A stretch of 64,000 nt of DNA, from NCBI RefSeq assembly GCF_000002865.3, contig NW_001865074.1:252204-316203 (forward strand), in the 5' to 3' direction. The notes beneath the pieces were generated by a model, which was not told the DNA's origin, did not search any database, and was given only the letters and a program-made list of their open reading frames with translations. The stretch is from Monosiga brevicollis MX1 (taxonomy: Eukaryota; Opisthokonta; Choanoflagellata; Craspedida; Salpingoecidae). The position numbers and the translations under genes are program-made. This document shows positions 47,616 to 58,771 of the stretch, one piece after another. Position 1 is the first letter of the stretch, and each line of letters opens with the position of its first letter.

Positions 47616-49517
47616 AAGTTTGACCAAGAGGTTCGACAACTTCTGAACAGGGGCCTACATTCGCAAGATCCAGAATAGGGGTCGAAGACTGTTCCAGGGG
47701 CGCACAGACGGCAGGATGGGCGTAGATACATGCCAAAGGTATCGCCTGCCTCAATGACGCTGCTCCAGCAATTAAATGCAAATCATCAGCGCATGGTGGC
47801 GACAAGTCGATTATGACGGATGCTGCAGGCTGACCTGGCGTCATCGAGCGAAGGCAGATAGCCAACGTAATAGTTGCAAACGTCCTCGGATGGGTCATAG
47901 TCGTAGCCAAAGCACTTGCCGAGGGCGGTGAAGCGGCACAGGTTCTCACACTCGGTACGAGTGTTCTGGCCTGCCATGGTTTGTGGTCACTGCATCAACG
48001 GCGGCTATGGTTTTCCTCACAGTTGGAACCTTGCGTTTTAAGGATGCAGAGTTCGTACCGCGGCTGTTCAAGGTATAGACGGGATTGTAGAAGCGACGAC
48101 CGTAGGCAACCCAACGAAAGTCGTCTTCGCCCGAGAGCTCGCAGCTCAGACAGTTTGCAGGGCATCTGCCAGCACAACTGCTGGGCTCCTCGGTAACGGT
48201 GCGATCAGCAACGCATAGGTGCGTTTCTGCGGGACAGAATGGAAAATCATGAAGAAAAAAAAAAGGGATCAAGTTCATGAGAAGCCGCTCCAAGGGAGCC
48301 TGGTGTGCCGACTGCACCGACTCGGAGAATACATACTTTCACTCAGAGACAGGGAGACGGATTGGTGCTGTAAGCAAGAACAGATAACGCATGGCGCAAG
48401 TCACCGTGAGCTGATACTATAATCAACGTAGGCCAGGGGTGGGAGCGATCTTGTGCTGTAGGCGCATGCTTGACCCGCGTACCAGTTGAAGTCGAACGCC
48501 GGGGCCAAGCGTAAGGCTCATAGCCTCGAGCCTGGTGTCCACTTGAATGACGTAGGCTGCGGCAACGGCAAGAACAAACCAAAAAAACAAGAACAAAAAA
48601 AAAAAAAAACCAGTGAGAGATTGAAGAAATTCGAGTTGGCTGTATCAGACTGCTCCCTAGGAAGCTGCAAAGCAGCAAGCGACGGCGGGGCATACATACA
48701 CTCTGCCGAGGGTGGGGCGGGAAAGTACAGCAGGTCATCGTGGGTCGCGTTGCCCATGGTTGAGTTTGTTTGTTCGTTGATAAAGTGGTCTGATGTGAGC
48801 CTAGCATCTGAGGCAGAGCCCTGAAACACCAAGTTCAAGGGTTGTTCGGCTACTTGCTCTGACGCTGTGGCCAGCGCGTGGGGAAGGGCTTTGTTTTGAC
48901 ATGCTGGAACAATCTGGTCGGCATCCAGGTTGGAGCAGAGCTGGCAAAAGGAGGTATTGGCGGCCAGGGCGGGGTTGCCGTTGCCGCATACCCCTTGAAA
49001 GCACTCAGTAGCGCAGTACATGCCGTCGGCGCATTCGCTAGCGTCTGTGCAAGCGTGAAAAAGGGCGTGGTGGTGGTCAAAGGGCACGATGGCGCTGGTG
49101 CAGACGTGATCGGGCAATAGCGTCAAAGAGTTGGCGACGTTGCAGCCTGGCCTGGAGTTTGGAAACAGGCGGGCAAAGGCTGGTTGAGTCGGGATTGCTG
49201 GGGCGAGAGCTGTGGGGAGAGGTTTGCTTACAGTTCGTAGACGGCCAAATCAGCGTGACACAGCTTGATCCCGGCACCTAAATCCAGGTGAGGTGAGCAG
49301 ACACAAATGAGATAGGACAAAGCGGGAAGGCGGGATGCGGACCAAACATTCATGGTCATGATGCCATGTACACACCGGGTTCACAAAGGCCGGTCAAACC
49401 CGATGCGCCATCACTGGCGGCCCAGGTGAGGCTGTGCCCCTGAGCCCTGACGCCCAACGTCGAGGTCAAGAGCAGGGCCACCAGGGCGATTGCCGCCCCT
49501 TGGCTCGAAGCCGGCAT
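40055..49517 (-). CDS. Receptor tyrosine kinase 1 with CAP-Gly tail
   Basis: The signal peptide starts at 49517 (MPASSQGAAIALVALLLTST). First exons 49517-49376, 49277-49232, 49151-48700, 48556-48483 and 48367-48337 agree in phase; many more follow. The ectodomain has cysteine-rich modules (CADGMYCATECFQGVCG, CPANCLSCELSGEDDF), a DVNGDGVADQV calcium-loop-like motif and HYR domains (DITPPVVVCPDSS). The membrane span is GAIVFIIIIAAVILVVVM (about 42560-42530). The kinase has LGQGAFGIVYEA, VAAKSLRK, HRDLA-ARN, DFGLARES, two activation-loop tyrosines (AYYRSRGG) and VRWTAPEAL. A CAP-Gly domain (GMGTLRYFGPHKVKRSP, VGNNNGTVGEHEYFDCADQH) then follows at about 40944-40735. The tail carries five LYDMG motifs and ends ESQME at 40055. 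The intracellular layout and exons match the neighbouring RTK2. Ligand is unknown. More than 20 introns; middle exon edges were not all resolved. Confidence 0.88.
40200..40500 (-). other. LYDMG repeat block in RTK1 tail
   Basis: Five Leu-Tyr-Asp-Met-Gly motifs about 15-25 residues apart, within one exon. They are separated by Ser/Thr/Ala-rich acidic spacers. Regularly spaced identical tyrosine motifs look like phospho-docking sites for SH2 or PTB proteins (inference). Confidence 0.8.
41515..42400 (-). other. Kinase tract nearly identical to RTK2 (51805-52735)
   Basis: Both kinase exons and the splice-proximal parts of the intron between them are almost identical in DNA to 51805-52735. The main differences are a block of about 25 bp (EALEDNIF versus ESLNQNLF) and the intron's internal simple repeat. 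Outside these limits similarity drops sharply. Recent gene conversion is inferred. Confidence 0.8.
45603..45627. repeat. Poly-A (poly-T on coding strand) in RTK1 intron
   Basis: A 25-base A run on the plus strand inside an RTK1 intron. With adjoining A-rich sequence it forms a T-rich tract of about 55 bp on the coding strand. Confidence 0.9.
47580..47610. repeat. Poly-A (poly-T on coding strand) in RTK1 intron
   Basis: A 31-base A run on the plus strand inside an RTK1 intron. Confidence 0.95.
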
Positions 49518-50504
49518 TGCAAAACGCAAAACGCAGCGCTCAGCAACGCTTCACGAGGCGGGAACAGGCACACAATAGGCAAGGGATCGGGAAAGCAAGT
49601 GCATGCAGGGAAGAAGCCAAGGATCCTTCGGCTGTTCGAGCAATCAATACGCCCTCTGCCGAAAAAAAAAAAATACGAGAGAGACGTTTGAGAGAGAGAG
49701 AGAGACGTTTGAGAGAGTTTGAGAGAGTTTGAGAGAGAGCAGAGTTTGAGAGAGTTTGAGAGAGTTTGAGAGAGTTTGAGAGAGAGCAGACTTTGAGAGA
49801 GAGTTTGAATTGGTTTGGTCGGTTTGAGAGAGAGAGAGAGAATCATCATCAAGGGGTGTGAGAAAAGCAAGATGACGACGACGCTCTTGACTCTTTCTGT
49901 CGATGCACTCATGCAAATGCTGAGGGTGGGACGGCTGTGGTTGGATGGGGTTTGATTCTTTGCACTATGTATCGACAGACGGACGGGAGATCAAGCCCTC
50001 CCTGCTCGAACGTCCATTGGTTTGGGCTGAGTGGAGCTTGGACCCTTTTCTCGTTTCGCCGCCTCCCACTCTACGATGGCGTTTATTCATTCGTAGTTGC
50101 TGCTTGGACCAACACGCTTGTTCAATGCAAGCCATCACCGCACCGACTAGCGTCGCTCAGTCACCAATGACTTGGCTCTATCAGGCTATGCGATCGTGAC
50201 GACGACGACGACGCGACGACGCCAACGCCCACGGCGATCAAGGGCGTGTGACTGGAACCCGTCGTCATCATCATCCGCGTTTCCCATCAAGCGAAAAGAG
50301 GGTGTGTGGGTGGGTAGGACAAAATCCTCTCAAGCCCAAAACCACACACAAGAAAATAAAAGGAAATTAAGGGAAACAAAAGGAAACAAGACACGCCTTT
50401 GTTCTTCAATGCGTGTGTGTGTGTGTTGGGCCTAGCAGAGAATGTCAGCACTTTTGACGGGATTTGGGACACATATAGGAAAGAGGAAACCAAAAGGAGG
50501 GGGG
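49518..50504. promoter_or_regulatory. Region upstream of RTK1, between the two RTKs
   Basis: 987 bp from the RTK2 stop to the RTK1 start. It holds the TTTGAGAGAG tandem repeat (49678-49838) and a CGA-rich patch at 50200-50225. No additional gene is recognised. Confidence 0.6.
49678..49838. repeat. TTTGAGAGAG tandem repeat
   Basis: About ten 10-bp units, TTTGAGAGAG, mixed with pure GA runs, 160-320 bp upstream of the RTK1 start codon. A related repeat lies upstream of RTK2 at 57954-58020. Confidence 0.95.
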
Positions 50505-52188
50505 TTACAGGGCGGTGTGGCTGAAGCCTTCAAAGACTTCGGAGGGTCGCTTGTGCAGGGTCGACGGCGCTTCTGAATATTCATATTCCGTCTCCGTGGT
50601 CGCGTTCAGGTTCGGGGCGCTCGAATATTCATAGGCGTTGTCGGACACATTCAAGTTGCTGCCAGCCGAGTACTCGTACTCACTTTGATTCAGCTGTGGA
50701 TACACCCACCAAAGCGACACGAGGGTGCATGGTGAGTCGAGGCATCCTCTATTCTGAAAAACAAAAACAAAAACAAAAAACAAAAAAAAAACCGCTCCTT
50801 TTCTCCATTGCCCCTGAGTTCCTCATAACAACAATTCAAGAGCACAATCTGGGTCGACAAACCTTGGGGCTGGCCTGCGCACTGATGGGCACAGGCTGCT
50901 CGTACATGTTCTTGGGATCCTGGTCCACAAGCTCATAAGCACTGGTGCCAGCAGTGCGACTGCCCTGCACAACCTGCTGGCCTTGACCTGGAACATCATA
51001 GGCGACGCCATTGACGGGCACGGGCTCCTCGTAGACGCCGTCGGCGGGCGCGGGTGGCGCCAGCGAGGGCCGCCCATTGGTACTCACGGACATTGAGTAC
51101 TCGTACGCGTTGTCACCTTCCTCGGTTAGAAGCACAAACACCTTGGACGGCACCACCAAAACACCATGCTTATCGGGGCAGTTGAAATAGGTATGACCAC
51201 CCACGACACCATTGTTGTTGCCCAGGGGCTGATCGAGGTGTACACCACAACGCAAGTGACGCTTCACGTGATGGGGCCCATAGAATCGCAACATGCCCGT
51301 GCCGTAGCCCGTCACAGTGACCCGGGCTCCCACGTCGCTCGACGTGGCCACACGTGTCGAGCTGGCGCCATCCAATACATCCTCATACTGGTTGGGCATT
51401 TCTGCTGAATTTTGCACTTCCAGATAGTCGTTGGCAGGATTGCTGCTACCTCCCTTCTCCTGGTTCTTGTCAAATCGTACGTCCACATAGGAGTTGGCCA
51501 CCGCCGTCTTGGTAGCGGACGCAGCCGGGGATGCAGCCGAAGCTGCACCAGCGCCTCCCTCTTCCGCGACGTCAATCTCCCCGAGGCGCTGTTCCAACTC
51601 GCTAAACGTTGGCCGATCTTCGCGCGTGAGCGCCCAGCACGCGTACATGACTTTGTACACATCGCTGGGACAATCAGGCGGACACTCGAGTCGATAACCT
51701 GAACGCAGCCACAATCACAATCGCCCATGAGTACTCGATGTCACGCATCAAGATGTGAAGTGGCAACGCAATCAAAACATTTTGCCAGATGACAAAAGAC
51801 ACGCACCGTTGGTCACCTCGATCCACACGCGTTGGTTGTTCCAACCGGTATATGGCATAGCCGCCTTGGTATACACCTCATACATCAGCACACCAAAGGC
51901 CCACACATCGCTCTTCTCGCTGAACAGATTTTGATTGAGCGACTCGGGGGCGGTCCAGCGCACAGGTACATTGCCACCCCGCGAGCGATAGTAGGCATCA
52001 TCCGTGCTCTCACGGGCCAAACCAAAATCGGCCACCTTGGCCGTCAGCGATGCCGACAACAGCACGTTGCGCGCCTAGCCCACAATCAAATCCCCAGTAT
52101 GTACCCGACCATCCAATGATGAAATGAGCGATGAACGAACGAAGGATGGCCAAAACACAGCCGAGTCAACGAAAACAAACAAACGAAC

Positions 52189-52249
<61 letters not shown>

Positions 52250-55200
52250 AACAATAACAACCACAACCACAACAACACTTACGGCCAGATCGCGGTGAAT
52301 AAAACCGAGCGAGTGGATGTGGGCCATGCCGCTGGCCACCTGGCGGCTCCAAGCCACTTGCTGGGCCGGTGTACACGTCTTGTTCTTCACGTAGTCCTTC
52401 AGAGACCCGTTACGCATGTGCTCCAGGACCACGTAGATGGGGCGGCCCTTGGTGATGACGCCAATGAGGCCCACCACATTGGCATGCTCCATCTGTGCCA
52501 TGACCAAGGCCTCCTCAAGCAGTTCCTCCCGCTCGTTGTCCAGAGCGTCTTTGCGGAGGGATTTGGCGGCAACCTGGATTTCTGGGGCCTTGGGCTCACT
52601 GAGAGAGGCCTCATAGACGATGCCAAAGGCGCCTTGACCCAGCTCACTGAGGACAATGAGCCACTCGCGATTAAGCTCGCGCGGCTCCTTGGAAAGCTGC
52701 ATGTTTGAATCCTGCTCGAGGCGCGCTTTGAGGGCGTGAAAGTCGGCCGCCTGGTTGGCACGAGATCGCATGGCGTACAGAACGATGATGGCTAAAATGA
52801 TAATGAGAGCACCCGCACCGGAAGCAGCGCCCACAATCACCGACGACGTGCCCGAAGCAGCTGATTGCGCCGCGTTGGCGCCCGCACCGGCCACTCCCTC
52901 CACCAATACCACCAACACGCAAGGGGTGGCAGCATTGCCTGAGCTATCAGTGCCAGAAACCTGAACCCAGGTCTCAGTATCGGCGGCAAACTCAAAGCTA
53001 GTCACGTTGAAAACGAGCTCGATGCTCTCACCCGAGTTATCGGAGACTGTAACCTCTCTCTCCAAATCCACTGTGACAGATGCATCAGTGGTAAGCTGCG
53101 AGATGGTCGCTGTGGGACACGTGATCTGTGGCGGGGTTTCATCTGTCACGTAGATGAAGACCACGCATGTGGCCTGATTGTCATGATCATCCATGGCAAT
53201 GGTGGTCACGTTCGCGCCTGACTCGAGGTACGAGTAGGACTGGCTGTAATACAAAACAGTGACATCCTCGACCTCATCGTTGTCGAAGATTTCACTCTCC
53301 AAAGGAGACACCTCGTTCTCGGCAAATTCTGCTTCACCATTTGTTGCCGTGGCCGGCACGACCTTGCTCACACTGCGGGGGCAACCAGGTACAAAGCGAG
53401 GCGGCTCAATGTCCACCACGTTGAAAATATACGAGGCCGTGGCAAAGTTGAGGTCATCATCTGTGGCAGTGACTGTGATGGTGTGGCCGTCGTCATCGAT
53501 TTCAAGTTCTGTGCCATTTTCAGGGCTAATCACAATATTGCTCAAGGCTGAAGCGTCCACAACCTCGACGCGCTTGCCGTTCAACAGGATTGTCGTTTTG
53601 TCGTTGGTCGTGGTCGTGATATGGTATGTAAAGGTAGCGTACGGCTTTTCTGGATCTGTCACGAGTATCGCTTCTCCGGATGCAAGGTCGGTGCTGGAAA
53701 TGACCGGGGGATTCGGGTCAAAGTCGACGATTTCTAAGAGCTCGGCGTTGTCGTTGTCGTCCGCGTGGAGCGTGTAAATGAATTCAAGCTTGAAATGCGC
53801 ATCAATCGTGGCGAGAGTCACCTCGCGGGTCTTAGGATAGCGTACGCGCAGCGAGACGGACGAGAAGACAAAGTCGACATCGAAGCTGGGGCTGTAGCCG
53901 CTGAAGACTTCTGTATTGTCGATGGCGTTGTAGCTCACCACGGCGCTCTCAAGCTTATACCAGCGATCCTCCAGATAGGGGGCTTCGTCACCATTGGTGG
54001 GCTCCTGGATACCGGAGAACATGATTTCCACGACGGCAGGAATGTCCGTGTCTCGCAGGTAACGGTTTCCCTCGTCCTGTGCATCATCCAAATAGACACG
54101 CTTGTTGGCATACTCGTCAATGGCGAGCTCGACGTAGAACTGCATTTTGTAGGCATCCTCCCGCGAACGAATGTGGATGCCATGGATGAGCGCAGACTTG
54201 AGAGCTGTCAAGGTGAGGAGATTGGTCATCTGATTGACAGAGGCGGTCAACGGGTCGATGGGCGTGTCCAGGAGGGTGAAGGTCTTTGTCTTCAGGTCGA
54301 GCAGCCCCGATGAAAGGCTCACGGGCAAATTGGTGGTGTGCAGCACCTGTTGCTCCAGCGCAACGGTCGTCTGTGGCGAATCAAACTGGTCAATGGGAAT
54401 CTAGACAAGCATGGGTCAGCGCAAGAGCGCGCCGCATGGTCAGTGAGATGGGCGGAGGGAATGGGCCAAGGTGCCAACGCGTTAAACAGAGCACACTTGG
54501 ATTGTGGTTGAAGCGCATACCTCAAAGACACATGCCGCCTCGGCTTCATTACCGCTTGCGTCCGTGGCCGTGTAGCGCACAAAGTATGGTGACCCATAGA
54601 CGGTGAGGGTAGAGTTGGGCTCGGGCTGATTCTCATCGGGAATGGCCTCGGTATCCAGGTCGACATTGTCGACGGCAATGGGTACTTCCCAGGTCACAAA
54701 CACACTGTCGGTGCCGAGCGGAAGGGTGGCGTCCTGGTTGCTCTCCAGGTTGAATGTTTCGCGAATATATTGGAGAATTTCGCTGGTTTGCGGGCAATCG
54801 ATGATGCGTGGTGCCGTGCTATCGACGTTGGTCATTCGCGATGCAAAAGTGGGGTCATTAAAGACGAAGATGAGTCGGTTGTCAGCACCGGCCTTGTAAG
54901 TCGTGGCGCCATCATCAAGCAGGTCTACGCTGGACTGGATAAAAAAGTTGATGGCCGTGACGCCAACAGAGTAGAGGGTAACGCCGTCATCGAAAATGTC
55001 GTCCGGCAGCTGAATGGGTAATTCACCCGCGCTGTGGATGCAAGCACCATCGGCCGTGCTCCAGAGAGTGCCGTTGCCAACGTTCATGACCCCGTCAATG
55101 AGGTTGAGGGTGAGCGTGGTAATGCCAGCGTCAATGTACGTCGGATTGGCAGCAGCCGACTCGGTGCACCATTCCAATTGCCATGTGACGGTGATTTCAG

Positions 55201-57588
55201 TGTTGTTGGGCGAAACCTCGAGGGAGAAGGGAATGTTGCCAATGTCCGTGTTGAGATCGTTGACGACGCCAAAGTTGAGGGTAGAGTTTTGAATCAGGGT
55301 GGCATTAAACTCAGGGAGATCTGGCGTGATTGAGCTTAGGGTGGCAGGGGCCAGGAAGATGTCGTATTGGGCACGAGCGCGCTCGAGGTGATCGATGACT
55401 GAGGAACCCATGGAGAAGCCCTGTAGGACGGTAAAAGAACGCTCACAGCGGAGCTCGCCGCGGAGGGCAGCGTGGGTCCACATATAGGCAAAGGTGTATG
55501 GTTCTTGACGGGGTTCAAGGCTGACAACGCCAGTGCTGACACCGAAGAAGGCGTCGTCGGTGTATTCTGCGTCAAGCGCGGCGTCAACATCATCGTCAAG
55601 TCCTTGCACGGTGACAGTATCGGCGATACCGTCGCCATCAGTGTCAGGAAAGGCAAACTCGACGGCCTCACGGGGGTTGCTGTATTCGAGGGCCGAGGCT
55701 GGGCAATCGAGCGAGGGCACGAAAAGAAGAAGGTCGATCTGTGTCGTGCAGCCACCGACAAGGGGGCTGCCGTCCACAACACACGAGGCAAATCCATCAT
55801 CGACTGCGAGAACGAGGGCGTAGTTGCTACCAGGCAGGTAGGTGGTGACCGCCGTGGCGCGTTCGGTGGTCGATTTGGCCGGAAGAAGGACATCAATGCG
55901 AACAATGCCGACGGCGTCGGCGACGGGGCTAGTGAGGATGGTGAGCGGCGAGGGACTACCCACCTGGCCTTGTGGGTAGACGGAGAAGACCGCTACATCA
56001 GGGTCGCGCACTTGGACATAGTTGGTAAAGAGGATGCGCTCGGCGGTGGTGGTGGCAGTGGAGACGAGGTACTCTTCGGTAATGTAGGCTTCGTCGTTGG
56101 CGTCTGAGACGTGGATGGGGGTTGGGGGCACCGAGTTGTATTCGCAGGCGTTGGCATACTTGTTCCAGACGGTACCGGGGTTGCAGGTGCGGCAACCCTG
56201 GCGAAGGTACACCTCAGTTGTGTCGGCGACATTGGTCGCCTCGGTGTCGAGGTCTGGGGCGTAAGACGTGAAGATGCGGCAGCTGAGGGTGCTGGTGTCA
56301 AACTGAAACCCAAAGCAGCCATGGGCAGTGCCGGGGGCAGCGTTAATGTCGGCGCACTTGGCAAAGCAACCTTGTTTGTTGCTGACAGGGGCGGTGACGG
56401 GGGCGATGGTGCTACTGGCGATTCCTCGGCCACGGGCAGCAAAGTAGAAAGGTGCAAAGTCGCTGTTCTCGGACATGGCGCAGGAGAGGCAGCGGTCGGG
56501 GCAGTTTCGGAAGCAACTGGCCTGGCCCTGTTCGTCGGTATAGCCGACCATTTCTCCGGCGACGCAGAGGCGCTGTGTGTCGGCGGGCCAAATGTACAGA
56601 GGGTTGTTCAACGTCAGGCTAACGCCTAGGCCGATATACAAGGCCCGGGTGTTGAAGGCTTGATCGACCTGCACTGCGTAGCTGTTGATGTAGGTACTGC
56701 CCTGGTACACCTCGGAGAGTGAATCAATGTACAGTACATCATTACGCTGCGGGGAGACTAGTTCATCCGTATCGACGGCTTGGTGCAGGCGGGCGGGATT
56801 GGTGAGGTTGACGCCAGTTTCACCGTCATTTTCGACGGGGGTAAAGACGACATCGACCGGGCGACCGGTGGCGGATTCAATGCTGCCCGCAAACAAGGGG
56901 GAGACGGGGTTGAGGTGGCAGTTGGCGAAGCGGTCGTCAAAGGGTAGGAGGGCACAGGGCTGGCAGTAACCAGAAACACCGCTGGCAGTGTCGGGGGTCG
57001 TGCCCTCGGGTACGCCGTAACCGCAGAGGCCCAATTGACAGGTATCGCTACAGTACAGGCCGGCGCTGCATTCGCGATCGCCGGTGCAACCCGGGAAGGG
57101 GGTGTCACCAGGGGAGTAGTCGATGGCGCCGCCGGTGCACATGAAGTTGCTGGAGGCTCGAGTAGCTTGACTGAGGCTACTTGCATCGCAGCTGTGCAGC
57201 GCAGCACGGTCAGGCCCGGCCGGGTCCGTGGATATGAGCTGTGGCAAGAAATGGGCGAGGGACCGGCCAAGTCAGAGACGCAGCACGTACCTGGTGGTGT
57301 AAACGGTGTTTTGATCGAAGCAAAAGTAGAGGTTTGATTCTAAGGGTCGGTTGACATTGGGATCGACACGCCTCCTGAGTGAGACAAGTTTGTTGCGTAT
57401 AGGTTGCTGCTCGCGAGCGAGGCGGGCCGTGAACCGTGGTGAGGCAACGTACCGTCATCACAAGTACCCGAAATGGACTCGGGATCTTCAAGGTAAGAAT
57501 AGGCAAGTGGATCGGCATCGTTGCTGGCCTGGCACCCCGCCATCCAGGCGCAGGCGATCAAAAACAAGAGGCCTGTGGACCACCGCAT
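50505..57588 (-). CDS. Receptor tyrosine kinase 2 with CAP-Gly tail
   Basis: Seven exons (57588-57453, 57339-57291, 57191-54521, 54400-52283, 52074-51807, 51698-50863, 50693-50505) sum to 6267 nt, 2088 residues. The signal peptide is MRWSTGLLFLIACAWMAG. The ectodomain of about 1480 residues contains cysteine modules (CTGDRECSAGLYCSDTCQLG, CPDRCLSCAMSENSDF), a DTDGDGIADTV loop, and HYR domains near the membrane (DETPPQITCPTATISQ). The membrane span is ALIIILAIIVLYAM. The kinase has LGQGAFGIVYEA, VAAKSLRK, HRDLAARN, DFGLARES, YYRSRGG and VRWTAPESL, and all catalytic residues are present. A CAP-Gly domain follows (YGTGMLRFYGPHHVKRHL, LGNNNGVVGGHTYFNC). The tail has about ten tyrosine motifs (YVDV, YLEV, YEDV, YEEP, YDVP, YEQP, and YEYS/YEYSS repeats). 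It is the paralogue of RTK1, but its ectodomain is nearly intron-free. Confidence 0.93.
52191..52276. repeat. (AAC)n microsatellite in RTK2 kinase intron
   Basis: About 28 AAC units (GTT on the coding strand), partly interrupted by AATAAC and CCACAAC. It lies in the intron that splits HRDLA from ARNVLL. The matching RTK1 intron has a poly-A/AAAT tract instead. Confidence 0.95.
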
Positions 57589-57953
57589 CCTGACAATGTG
57601 CAGCAAGGATCCTGGATCGAGCGCCACCCGAGGGCTTGGGCCTTGTCAACGAGTCCCAATCAAAGGTCAGAAAAAAAGAACGACAGAAAGTAGAGGAGAA
57701 AATGCAGCACGAAGAACGGAGCGAGCCCCAAACACGACACTGCACAGTGCAGCGAGGGCCGATCACGAGGAGGGGAGGGGAGGGGAAGGGAAGGGAAGGG
57801 CGTTCAAGCCCTCGCGGTAAGGGAAGATCTCAACAGAAAAATACAATGTCATTAAAACCTTACGCCCCCTTACTTACAGTTACCAATACACTCGTACACC
57901 CAGCTCCTTACCGCTAATGCGAGGACTGCTTGTGACAGAGAGAACAAAGGAAT

Positions 57954-58020
57954 GAGAGAGAGAGAGAGAGAGGAGAGTTTGAGAGAGTTTGAGAGAGAGA
58001 GAGTTTGAGAAAGAGAGAGT
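57954..58020. repeat. GA / TTTGAGAGAG repeat upstream of RTK2
   Basis: Mixed GA run with about four GAGTTTGAGA units, 365-435 bp upstream of the RTK2 start. It has the same unit and the same orientation as the repeat upstream of RTK1. Confidence 0.9.
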
Positions 58021-58225
58021 TTTTGACGATAACACGAAAGAGTCAGCAAACAAAGAGGCTGGACAAAAAGGCTGTTCCTCCCATGGACACACACATGGTC
58101 ATGTGCCAAACCAGTCTCAACGAAACGGTGCAGCGTCGAGGGCCGAGGGCCGAGGCGAGGGCGTCGTGGTGGTAGTCGCATGAGGCCCAGCCAGCTTTGC
58201 AGATCCCGGCCGTCCGTAAGCTTGT

Positions 58226-58277
58226 TCAGTCAGTCAGTCAATCACAGTCAGTCAGTCAGTCAGTCAGTCAGTCAGTC
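58226..58277. repeat. (CAGT)n tetranucleotide repeat
   Basis: About 11 CAGT units with one AATCA interruption, seen directly. Confidence 0.95.
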
Positions 58278-58771
58278 ACAGTCGCTTCGGGGAGAACGCC
58301 TTCTCGTCTCTAGGGCTCAAGCGCGCCATCGGATGACGTGCCGTCAAAACCTGTAGGACCTCGCTGTTTTGTTTTGTGTGACAACAACACGCAAGCAAAA
58401 AGCGCAAGGAAGACTCTTTGAGTCATTCAGTCGGTCATCCTTTACGAGTCAACACAACAACACGGCCTTTTATTGTCAGATTTTTATTGTCAGATATTAA
58501 TGTCAGATGGTCACTGGGGCGCCATTTGTCAGCAAAACTATGGGGGGTCAAAACGTACCGTTCGTTGGGTTAGAAGCGCATGGCAGACGTTGCAAAAGAA
58601 CAATTGGTCAAAACCATATTTTTAGCTGTGAAACTATACAGATTTGCACCCGCGTTGGTACCATTGGGCGAGCCTCTCTTGTCGGTCACGGTGACTGGCA
58701 AGTGGCACTTTTCCATTTGCGATCGCTGTGTTGAAGTTGCGCTGCCAATTTCTCAACTCAGCACCGCCATC

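Larger units (their letters stand above)
57589..58771. promoter_or_regulatory. Divergent region, RTK2/RPL22
   Basis: 1183 bp between the RTK2 start (-) and the RPL22 start (+). It contains a G/A-rich patch (57766-57800), the TTTGAGAGAG-type repeat (57954-58020), a tetranucleotide CAGT repeat (58226-58277) and a short direct repeat of TTTTATTGTCAGA (about 58470-58500). No gene is recognised. Confidence 0.6.

Noticed and set aside
53765-54313. 182-residue plus-strand frame inside RTK2
   Set aside because: Antisense shadow; the minus strand carries the receptor ectodomain in frame over more than 2 kb.
57735-57800. G-rich/GA patch considered as a CpG or Sp1-like promoter element
   Set aside because: Composition alone; no defined motif or transcription start evidence.
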